From the NCBI GenBank assembly GCA_026168455.1, contig CM047427.1:37018905-37082904 (forward strand): a DNA stretch of 64,000 nt. Reading direction: 5' to 3'. The DNA comes from Theocolax elegans (Eukaryota; Arthropoda; Insecta; Hymenoptera; Cerocephalidae). Below, one piece after another: positions 55,485 through 64,000 of the stretch; the first letter of the stretch is position 1, and each line of letters opens with the position of its first letter. Both the position numbers and the translations under genes were made by a program. The notes below the pieces were generated by a model. That model was given only the letters and a program-made list of their open reading frames with translations, did no database searches and was not told the origin of the DNA.

Positions 55485-56590
55485 TTGTCTTGTTTACATA
55501 CTCAAACCTTGGTTGGGAGATACATTATTTTCCAGGTTTTCTGAATCCTGTGGGCTCACATTACTGCAATACTTATGTATTGTTATGCCGTGAGCTTAAT
55601 AAGGTAAAGGTTTTGATATATCACACCACCCTATGATTTTGGCGAGTTGTCCTCCATCCTGCTTGTCGTCAGCAACCAGTCAATGACAGTTTACGCGACA
55701 GCAGTTGTGCTCTTATTTACATCGTCATCATTTCGGATCTGAAATAGATCCTGACTGCTGTGACCAGTATATGTTGCTACTCCTGACATCTCTTTAGTTA
55801 TGACTCTTATCATATACATATATATGTCGTTGTCAGTGTTGGTGCTTAATGCGAATAGTGCGTTTATACTGGATTGTTAAGCGGTTTTGATTGACTCGAG
55901 TTTTGCGAACAATTTTATAACTTATATTCTACACTTATTCGCTCAAAAAATGATAAGTTGTAATTTAATTATATTTAATTTTAGGTTAAGCGGACATGTG
56001 CTTTTTCCTTGAGCTCTCTGACTACGTAGTTTTAAAATGTACCGTTAAATGGAACCATACATACGTTTTGCACGTTTAAATTATATCACTAGTTTTATAT
56101 ATGAAAACATAAGCTTCTTTATAGTATTTTATATTGCGTTATATTGCGAGTATTTTTGAGTATTAAGTTTTTATTTTTAAATTTTTATAATTGTGCGTAT
56201 TATAATATTATTCACTTACTTATAAAATTGTTTTTTAGTCATATATTCCTCGTAGGACATCTTTATCTTGTTCTTTAATTTATTTTCGTCATTATTCGTG
56301 ACCTGTAATAAACACTAGTACTAAAACCAGTTTATCTAATTGTGGTAGGTGTTCTAGGAGTATCTCAACATTTGTACGAACTTGTAATGTGTGGTAAGTT
56401 TTTCCGTCCGAACTGCGGTAATATATTTTTGAAAAACAAATCGAGCGATATTTGTTGTCGTACACACTTGAACAATTCGGTATTAATATAATATAATAAT
56501 ATAATCACAATTAATATCTAGTTCGAATAGTAGACTTATACTGGACACATCGTCTGTTGCTCGTTATTCTGCTTCCGATGTTACACGTGA
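55485..56590. other. No gene; perhaps 5' region of the LINE that follows
   Basis: AT-rich with scattered GC-rich words and no open frame of note. LINE B coding sequence starts at 56,592, so part of this may be its 5' UTR (inference). Confidence 0.4.
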
Positions 56591-56591
56591 T

Positions 56592-57372
56592 TTGGATATT
56601 ACTTTAAACTCTACGTCAGATAACTTGTCTTTTGTTAATCAACCTGTCACGATGGATTTACTTGAAAATTGGGAATCTTTGTCGCAATCACAGCAAACTT
56701 CTTTTCTCTTTAAAAGTTCGAAAGCTGATAGTGCTTTTATTAAAGAGATATTAGACAAAATGGATAAAAACATTGAATTGAACAATGATTGTGTTACTGC
56801 CTTAGAGTTTGAAAATGCTGCCCTACGAACGGAAATTCTGCAGCTTAAGAAATTATATGCTAATGCGACACCTAGTACCCAAATTATGGTTACGGGTATA
56901 CCATTATCATGTTCGTTACCTATTCAATAATTAACCAAAAACATTTTAATTTTACTGAAGCTTGACTACTTATCGAATGATATTCTTGAGATCCGCCCTT
57001 TGAATTCATTAAATTGCTATAACCTCTGGTTTTTCAACGCAAAATGGTGATAATTTAACGAAATCATTTATAATTAAATTCAAATCTGTTCAGATCCGTA
57101 ATTTCGTTTTTTAAGTTAAGCGTAAATTTGCTGTTGTAACTTTTGGTAAAATTGTTGGTAATTCGGGAAATTTTACAAACAAACCTATTAATCTATATGA
57201 AATGTTACCCCCAAAAATTCATGAGTTGCGTTTACTTGCGAAAAGCAGACCTCGATCGTTAAATTATAAGTATATCTGGATTTGTGAGGCTAGAATGTAT
57301 GCACGTAAAGATGACAAATCTGATCGCATCCAAATCTTTACCTTGAAAAACTTAGATAAATTATCATGAATG
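56592..57372 (+). pseudogene. LINE B: ORF1 (coiled coil and C-terminal domain)
   Basis: The first 112 codons contain a predicted coiled coil (KEILDKMDKNIELNNDCVTA, then LRTEILQLKKL). After frame changes, the region 57,120-57,370 reads PINLYEMLPPKIHELRLLAK and YKYIWICEARMYARKDDKSD, the C-terminal pattern of ORF1 proteins in CR1-type insect LINEs. ORF1 binds element RNA. It is broken by several stops. Confidence 0.65.
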
Positions 57373-57419
57373 TCTTCTAAACGTAATTATAATTGGATTA
57401 AATTAAAACCTAGTCATAG

Positions 57420-58374
57420 TTCCTCAATTCGTGTCGCGCAAATAAATGCCAATTCTATTATGAATCTCTTGTTCATCTCGGAGTCTTGGTAACTTCCAAT
57501 CGCCCAAACTCAATTTATAATTTACCAAATTATACCCTAATACGCAATGATCGTGGTTTAACTTCTTCCACTGGTAAAAGTGATTATATCCAAGGAGGTG
57601 GTATTGCATGTTATTTGCGTGACTGTATTGTATTTAAAATTTTTGACGCTCCTCAAATAAATTCAATTAATGATACAGAGTATTTATTGTTGGAATTCTC
57701 CTCACCTAATTCTAAGATACTTTTTGCCTCTGTTTATAGAAGGCCTAAGGGCCACGTTCTTACTAAATTTTTAGTGCCTTCCAAGATTGCTCTCATCTAT
57801 ATAATAATATAACTACTTATTAATAATTTGCTAACAGATGATTATTATAGTACACACTTTAAACATTTAATCACTGAAAATTTATATTATATTGTGTCTT
57901 TCACTGCAACACATCGTAGAGATGATACTCACACGTGGCTGGATGTTTTTAGTCGATTCTGAGGATAAAATTAACTTTACAAAACAGTCCGACAGTCCTT
58001 TCATCAATGGCCATGATTTCATCATTATTGATTATAATATAGTCTCTCAGCTTTCCGCCAACTTTTCTGCTTCTGCATTCATTCATGCAATTACGTCTGA
58101 TCTTAATACTATCTTGGCCATCCCTGTTGAATCTTATAATGTTGATACATATCTTAGTACTCTCCATAATATTCTCATTGCAAATTTGGGTAAATATGCA
58201 CCTATAACTACTAAACAAGTTCGTTCGCGTCCAGCTCCGTGGCCTACCTCTCAACTTAAAACCAAATGCAAATTATGTGATCGACTGTATAAAACAGTCA
58301 AGATATGTCGTGATCCGCATTTGCTTAGCCAGTATAAAATTAAATTAATTAATATTTTTATCGGTAATAATTAA
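57420..58374 (+). pseudogene. LINE B: endonuclease region
   Basis: Begins near VAQINANSIMN (usual endonuclease start), then NYTLIRNDRGLTSSTGKSDY, GGIACYLRDC, LFASVYRRPKGH, and a later segment with HTWLDVF in another frame near 57,930. The GDFN motif is not intact. The spacer before RT contains VRSRPAPWPTSQLKTKCKLC. Confidence 0.75.
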
Positions 58375-58639
58375 TTAATTAATTTAGTTATACTACAGTC
58401 GACATAAGTAATATTTTATTAATCAGTATAAAATTATACTGAAGGAGCTCAAGCGTGAATGAAAATCAGCAGGTGACTCTACAAACGATCATTTTCGGAA
58501 GTTACAGATAAATCACAATGTTGACGATTACTAAATAAGCTAGGTTTTTTTTACAGCTGAAGACCTAATTCGTTGCTACTTCTTAGTCAGCAATTGTCAT
58601 TCGGGCTGTACGACTGACTAGTTACAGGCTATCTTTGAA

Positions 58640-59117
58640 TTTCTTCCTGCTGAGCATTATCTCTCTCTATCGTATTTGAAAGATATTTTTGAGATAATTG
58701 CACCACATTTTACAGCTTTATTTAAGCTCTCCTTATCAACAAATAAGTATACTCAAATGTGGAAATCAGCGTTGATTATTCCTGTTTCGAAAATCTCCAA
58801 ACCCTTGTCACCTTCAGATATCAGACTAATTGTAAATCTGCCTCACTTTGCGAATGTTTTCGTTAAGATAGTAACTCAACAAATCACCAATCATTTAGAA
58901 GCTAATAATATTTTATCACCTTATCAATCTGGGTTTCGTAGTTCATTCAGTACCCAAACTACTTTACTTAAGCTTACTGAGGATATTCGTTTAGGTACGG
59001 ATCAAGGGTTGGTTACCTTCCTCATTCTTTTTGACTTTAAGAAAACTTTTGATACTTTCTATCATTTCGAACTTCTTCGTATGCTTAAAAACCTTAATTT
59101 TGATCCAATGAAACACA
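58640..59117 (+). pseudogene. LINE B: reverse transcriptase, N-terminal half
   Basis: RT blocks KISKPLSPSDIRLIVNLPHF, LSPYQSGFRSSFSTQTTLLK and ILFDFKKTFDTFYHFELLRM (first catalytic Asp). The copy is cut off after NLNFDPMKHK, where LINE A copy 3 begins on the other strand, so the YADD box is missing. Confidence 0.8.
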
Positions 59118-61620
59118 AACGCCTAGACTCGACCGACAGCTATCGCAAATGCAATCTATATGGTGTTATATGATCATATCTGCGCAGGTTTCCCCACACA
59201 AATAGCACGTACGCATTGATGAGTCGTTCGAGCTTTAGGTTCCGCGTTTGATCTAGATCATTATATACAGTGCACGCACAATCAAAGTGAGGCATTATTA
59301 GCGTCTCCACAAGATATTTCTTAGTACTCTGAGAGAATGCTCTTCTATGGAACCGTAATGAACGTAAGACCCCATGGACCCTCTGTGATATTGACACCAC
59401 TTGCTTTGACCAGTCTAGGGTGGGCGACAACCATACGCCCAACTACTTAACCTCATTCTCATAATCCAAATAGGAATTCAACAACTTAACCCGAGGAGCA
59501 GCGGCCAGATCCACTCGCAGTGCAAGACCATTTGATACAGCCCAGGATGCTACCGCATTCGCATCCATGGTAATTTGGTGTACACCCGACTCAAAATCCG
59601 CTGGTAGAAAAGAATAATAAACCTGCATCATCAACATAGACAATACATTCACTGAATTGAAGCACGTCCGGCAAGTCATTAATAAAAATCGAGAATAACA
59701 GTGAACCCAAAACGCTGCTTTGCGGTACACCTAAATTCACCCCAAGCCAGTCTGAGCATCTGTCAACCTCATCCACAACCGCCTGCGTGCGACCCACTAA
59801 ATAGTGGTAAAACCATTTCAGTACTGTGTCAGTACAACCCATCCTACGCAGCTTAAGCAGGAGCGACTCATGCGGTACTGAGTCAAACGCCTTAGAGACG
59901 TCGAACAGGATCAAGATAGTTACCATGCGTGATACCTAGTACTCCCAAAAGTGCTGTTTATGCGTTATGACCTCTGCGAAGTCCTTCCTGTCTAGCATTC
60001 AACAGGTGTAATTCTCAAGATAGGACGACAGCTGAAAGTGAACTAACCGTTCCAACAATCAACCTATTATCCAAGCATGTCTCAACCCTGTTCGCCTTCG
60101 CCAACGGAAACAACAGGGTCCTCTTCCAATATTCTGGAAAGAAATCAAGAAATCAAAAATCGCCAGCAACTCATTAAACACCTAAACTATATACGGAATT
60201 ATATGAGACTCCAGGAGTTTCAAACTCAAACCTGGCAGTAAGATAATCATAAACATTAAACTGGCATAGAGAATCCAAGGAAATTGGTGGAAGTGGTGTC
60301 AATCAATTCGAAATAGACACATAGTAAGCGTTTAATTGTTGAGTGGTGAATATCTCTAACGGTGATGAACCAGATTTGGAGCCCAATCCCAGGTTTTTCA
60401 GTTCTCTCCACTTAGCCCTAGGATCTGCTGCATTAATTAACTCGTTTGACAGATATTGATGTTCATTGCTATCAAGCATGTTGGAAATTTTATTTCTTAG
60501 TACTTTGTAACTCTCGTTGTTTTCAATTTATTTTGAGGTTTTAAAGACTATACGTTGAGTATCTAGACTTGATCAGACTCCTAATCTCAGAGCAGATCAT
60601 TAAAAATGTAGAGGGCTGACACCGAGATATGAGATATTAGAAAGAAAGTATGCTGAATCCGGCTATCGTATGCGCGGTCAAGTGGCGTAATGGCGAAAAT
60701 GGTGGAAATGAATTGTGAGTTGCGAATAATAAATTATGTGATGACATGCCGATAGACTGAACATTGTGAGCTATAGATAATAAGTTAGGTAAAGACAAGT
60801 TAGATAGATGAGAATTATGAGAATTATGAGAATTATGAGAGATAGATAATAAAAAAGTTGATGATATGCTAGATGTAGGATCTATATGAGAGATGGAGAC
60901 TAGATTAGATGATTGCATGCAAATTATATGATTTGAGTTTTCACTTAAGCATGACGAAGGATAACATATATATAATTGCTGGTTAGGCTACGCATTTTGA
61001 CACGAGTTATGAATCTCACTATATGGATGAGAAAAATGTGACAAGCAAGAGTTAAAAATGCCAGTAAATACAGAAGCCAAATCACTAGGGTTGATTTCCT
61101 CCAAATTTCACTACCAATACCTCCTTAATGCATTCGGCTGTCTATCAATTTGAATATAAATTGTAATAGAGTCATGGCCCGCCGTAAAGGGAACCGAAGA
61201 CTTCACATATTTGTAATAAGGTAAAGGTTTGCGAATTTGGAAGAGATCAAGTCATGTGTGAGATGTGCCAACTGATGTGATTGCATGGTAAGTCGTCATG
61301 TGGACTACTCCTAGAATTAAAGAAGATAATTTAGCAACAATTTGTAATAAAAGATATTCCGGTGAATTAGAGAACTGTTTGTCTTAATGTGCCAATGTAA
61401 TCATTATATTCATTTCTAATGTACATAGCTAAATCTCCGCTCTCCTTACCCATACGATCGAGTCTATGCAACGTACAATCCGGTAACTTGATTATGTCAG
61501 AGGCATCAGATTCGGTTAGAAATTTTTTCGTGAGTGCAATCACATCATGGGTTTGCGGCAAAATGAAGGCTTCTAAGGAAGTAAATTGAGTCTTATGTCT
61601 ATTTACGTTAATATGAATGA
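59118..61620 (-). pseudogene. LINE A, copy 3 (minus strand, 3'-truncated)
   Basis: From right to left: endonuclease N-terminus (61,561-61,367: SDIIKLPDCTLHRLDRMGKE, GDLAMYIRNEY), HTWLDLF-type words near 61,250, a decayed linker with a 9-bp repeat, RT palm (59,926-59,591: ILFDVSKAFDSVPHESLLLK, LGVPQSSVLGSLLFSIFIND; YVDDAGLLF in place of the canonical Y/FADD), and the thumb (59,442-59,140: MGVWLSPTLDWSKQVVSISQ). It ends abruptly at 59,118, facing LINE B. Confidence 0.85.
60806..60842. repeat. 9-bp tandem repeat
   Basis: Four copies of GAGAATTAT in the decayed linker of LINE A copy 3. Confidence 0.85.
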
Positions 61621-61639
61621 TAGAAAATGAATGTAAGAG

Positions 61640-61760
61640 TGAATTCGTCGCTTGACCAACGTCCCCTCATTAGGAGGAAAACCCAGGATTTGATTCCTGT
61701 CCTTCACCAAAACTACTTGACGTGGTTTTGCCCTTTAATAAAAAAGACTTTTCTACTACT
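61640..61760 (+). mobile_element. Possible degenerate tRNA-derived SINE
   Basis: CGCTTGACCAACG and CCAGGATTTGATTCCTG loosely match tRNA A and B boxes with roughly the right spacing. No clear tail or target duplication. Confidence 0.3.
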
Positions 61761-61967
61761 AGGTCTCTCATTGAAGGCGAGGTTACCTTAAAAACTATAC
61801 CCCTCGATAAGGAAGAAGCTCCACGCCCGACCGACCGAGTCATTACAGGCCTCGGAAATGAATATTATTATAAAAAAAAGGAAGAAAATGTCGATCTTTG
61901 AGGGTCAATCCAAGTTAAACAAGGAATAAAAAAAAATTTTTTATTCTCAATTTGAAAAATCGTGCAA

Positions 61968-62011
61968 CGTTTCGTCCACTGGTTTGCGGACCTCTTCAGG
62001 CACTGTTTATT
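61968..62011 (-). ncRNA. Penelope hammerhead-like motif (left arm)
   Basis: On the minus strand: CTGAAGAG, stem GTCC/GGAC, GAAACGTTGCACG. One extra base between CUGAAGA and stem II relative to the canonical form; stem III is very short, as in known minimal Penelope ribozymes. Confidence 0.6.
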
Positions 62012-62231
62012 AACAAAAAAACAAAAACCAAATATACATAAAAATAATATATAAATGAACAAAATTTCAACCACACACTCTACAGCACAAAATAAAATTA
62101 AATACCTTCGTAAAAACAATGTATACGTTTCAAATTTTACTCCATTGTAAGGTAACGTCCAAGTGAATAATAAATCAGTCAACTCGACTATATATAAATA
62201 CATGTGAGCATTATAAATAATCAATTTTGAG

Positions 62232-62425
62232 AAATAGACATACATCAATATTCCGAGCAAAACAAACTGTTACAAAATCCTTTTATAAATATTACTGAGC
62301 ATTTGAGTGTCTTCCTTCTTATTTATAGTATATTTACAATTATTAATATGCAGCATCTCAGAAATAATACGTTTTTTATATGAGGGTTCTTTGTCTAAAA
62401 CCGAAACATTGTCAAAATTGAATGT
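62232..62425 (-). pseudogene. Penelope-like element: end of the GIY-YIG ORF
   Basis: Within the palindrome loop the minus strand reads FDNVSVLDKEPSYKKRIISE and MLHINNCKYTINKKEDTQML, then SNIY. It parallels the copy at 44,600-44,716 (ISEMIHI, INKKEDL). This is the C-terminal end of the endonuclease domain; the rest is absent. Confidence 0.7.
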
Positions 62426-62663
62426 GTGAATATTCTGTAGCATTGATTATTTATAATGCTCACATGTATTTATATATAGTCGAGTTGACTGATTTATTAT
62501 TCACTTGGACGTTACCTTACAATGGAGTAAAATTTGAAACATGTACATCGTTTTTACGAAGGTATTTAATTTTATTTTGTGCTGTAAAGTGTGTGGTTGA
62601 AATTTTGACATTTATATATTATTTTTATGTATATTTGGTTTTTGTTTTTTTGTTAATAAACAG

Positions 62664-62706
62664 TGCCTGAAGAGGTCCGCAAACCAGTGGACGAAACGTT
62701 GCACGA
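62664..62706 (+). ncRNA. Penelope hammerhead-like motif (right arm)
   Basis: Mirror copy of 61,968-62,011, with CTGAAGAG, GTCC/GGAC and GAAACGTTGCAC intact. Confidence 0.6.
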
Positions 62707-62811
62707 TTTTTCAAATTGAGAATAAAAAATTTTTTTTATTCCTTGTTTAACTTAGATTGACCCTCAAAGATCGACATTTTCTTCCTTTTTTTTATAATAA
62801 TATTCATTTCC

Positions 62812-63020
62812 GAGGCCTGTAATGACTCGGTCGGTCGGGCGTGGAGCTTGTAATCTGGAGGTCCCAGGTCCGATTCCCGGCCCCGGCCGATTGATACAAG
62901 CACTACTGGGGAATGTATTTTCAACAAGTGCTTTCGTCATTAAGACATCGCATGACCTCCGTCGCTGATTATCACCGATTTGAGAGCACAGAGTGACGTT
63001 AAAATAATATTAAAAAAAAA
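62812..63020 (+). mobile_element. tRNA-derived SINE, copy 1
   Basis: The head GCCTGTAATGACTCGGTCGG, then CTTGTAATCTGGAGGTCCCA and GGTCCGATTCCC (B box), is tRNA-like. The body contains CATGACCTCCGTCGCTGATT and the tail is an A-rich TTAAAATAATATT plus A run. A 13-base target duplication (AATATTCATTTCC) flanks it at 62,799-62,811 and 63,020-63,032. Confidence 0.85.
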
Positions 63021-63165
63021 ATATTCATTTCCTTTAAATAAAAAAAAATTCATTTCCACGAAATTAATTTCTCCATATCTAATAAAACAGAAATTTCCCT
63101 TTTTTATTGTTTTCAAATAAAATAATACTTGATCATAATCAGAAGGCTAAACAAGTGATAAATGA

Positions 63166-63331
63166 GAGGCCTGCGATGGCTCGGTCGGTAGGGCGTCGGA
63201 CTCGTAATCTGGAGGTCCCAGATTCGATTCCAACAAGTGCTTTCTTCACCAAGACATCGTATGACCTCCGTCGCTGATTAGCATCGGTTTGGGAGCATAA
63301 AAAGAGAGACGTTAAAATAATAATAAAAAAA
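63166..63331 (+). mobile_element. tRNA-derived SINE, copy 2 (internally deleted)
   Basis: Same family as copy 1, with a better tRNA head: GATGGCTCGGTCGGTAGGGC, then a CTCGTAA loop (anticodon CGT, Thr-like) and AGATTCGATTCC. About 45 bases between the B box and CAACAAGTGCTTTC are missing compared with copy 1. The 13-base flank AAGTGATAAATGA at 63,153-63,165 and 63,332-63,344 proves independent insertion. Confidence 0.85.
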
Positions 63332-63344
63332 AAGTGATAAATGA

Positions 63345-63824
63345 AGGTGTGGTCCGTGAAGTTCATGTGATTTGAATGCTGAGAAGAATGAGGGAAAAAG
63401 AGAGAGATACATGATTTCATGATCATTGGCTGAGCCCGCTTGCTTTCACGCAAGTTCAAACGGTGACTTGCAGAGTCGCGGTAAATTTTGCACCACTATT
63501 GGTCTCGGATGTCCCGCTTGCGTCCCCATTTTTATCTGATACAATTTAAGTGTCGAAAATCTCGCCAGGTTACCCAGGTCGGCGATTCGCTAGAGCTACT
63601 CCGCGCAACAACGACGCGCGTGACGAAGGTAGCACGGGCCATGACGTCACAGCGTGTGACTTAATCCACCGGGCTACGCAATCAGCCTTTAACTTTTATA
63701 TTTCCATTGTTCTTTTTCAGTTGACATCGGTGGTAGTCTACGTTACAATTCCCCCACGATTGCAATTGTTAAAAATTTATTTACTTACTGATTTTTAAAT
63801 AAACTAATTTTGTGACATCTCACA
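63345..63824. other. No named gene; possible intron or exon before 63,825
   Basis: GC rises at 63,430-63,700. A good acceptor (TTGTTCTTTTTCAG) lies at 63,720, upstream of the ORF at 63,825, so a spliced leader is possible. The stretch 63,600-63,690 contains GCCCGGTGGATTAAG-like words on the minus strand that might be a tRNA-type box A, but it is weak. Confidence 0.35.
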
Positions 63825-64000
63825 ATGAAGATATCTTACTGGTTATTTGGGTTATTCTTCTTTTTATCTAATACTTACCCTACTCGGCCGATTCTGGGTG
63901 TAATACCACTGGGTATAATGATCAACACTGAAACTCAACGCCAAACGAGACATTACACGGAAACCAAGATGATTCCTAGTCGCACCGTGGGCCTTATTTG
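63825..64000 (+). CDS. Start of a secreted or membrane protein ORF, runs off the window
   Basis: ATG opens a frame that stays open to the window end (58 codons). Residues 1-18 (MKISYWLFGLFFFLSNTY) look like a signal peptide; the mature part begins near TRPILGVIPLGIM and is polar, with many Thr and Arg. A splice acceptor lies about 105 bases upstream. A host secreted protein and an env-like ORF of an insect LTR element are both possible; nothing here decides. Confidence 0.5.
   Translation, partial: MKISYWLFGLFFFLSNTYPTRPILGVIPLGIMINTETQRQTRHYTETKMIPSRTVGLI

Larger units (their letters stand above)
61817..62848. mobile_element. Inverted duplication of a Penelope-like 3' end plus SINE head
   Basis: Arms 61,817-62,226 and 62,440-62,848 are reverse complements around a 213-base loop. 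Each arm has the Penelope tail with its hammerhead-like motif and continues into the SINE head, including the SINE target duplication. The right SINE is complete; the left one is cut inside its tRNA part at 61,817. So the inversion-duplication is younger than the SINE insertion. Confidence 0.8.

Overview
The window looks like an insect nuclear genome, low in GC and packed with transposable elements. The evidence is the mix of element types: Ty3/gypsy LTR elements, non-LTR retrotransposons (LINEs), Penelope-like elements, mariner, Helitron, and a Transib (RAG1-like) DNA transposon. Hymenoptera is a reasonable guess from the repeat style but is not proven. I see no host gene that I can name with confidence. 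Three or four short gene-like stretches are recorded as low-confidence coding pieces.

Layout. 1-4,870: AT-rich DNA, a (GA)n tract, small MITEs, a Penelope-type terminus and a broken copy of an arthropod repeat-associated protein. 4,870-14,170: a minus-strand LINE split by a 7.1-kb gypsy-like LTR element (6,703-13,844; 1.04-kb LTRs, AGTA target duplication, tRNA-Lys primer site, gag-pro-pol plus an extra 3' ORF, several inactivating lesions). 14,170-19,250: AT-rich, two possible exon fragments. 19,255-22,150: Helitron helicase tail, an almost perfect 996-bp palindrome, and a 25-bp satellite. 22,314-24,479: three-layer nest of a diverged foldback element, a solo LTR and a 5S-rRNA-derived SINE. 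25,250-27,162: 28-bp satellite and a tandem 0.9-kb duplication. 27,160-29,577: palindromic MITEs and a possible spliced transcript.

29,578-37,065 is the most striking region: a 7.5-kb element with termini CACAGTGGGC (the first seven bases equal the V(D)J recombination heptamer), CGTCG/CGTCA flanks as expected for Transib, about 1-kb inverted ends made of about 60-bp repeats, and a broken RAG1/Transib-type transposase C-terminus. Inside it, on the minus strand at 33,499-33,565, sits a hammerhead ribozyme with an intact core, three perfect stems and two fully complementary loops.

38,146-42,048 is a second DNA transposon with a fragmented transposase of a family I cannot name for certain. 42,400-45,490 holds a 56-bp minisatellite, a mariner remnant, a 560-bp foldback with two head-to-head tRNA-like units, and a Penelope GIY-YIG end. 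45,490-48,316 is a LINE. 48,358-55,480 is a giant palindromic element containing 33-bp minisatellites and a 2.8-kb tandem duplication. 55,500-61,600 holds two LINE fragments facing each other. 61,817-63,331 holds an inverted Penelope duplication and two tRNA-derived SINEs with clear target duplications. 63,825 to the window end begins a secreted or membrane protein ORF.

Nearly every protein-coding element carries stops, frameshifts or truncations, so the window mainly records nested insertion and inverted duplication. Superfamily names come from motif recognition by eye; no database search was possible.
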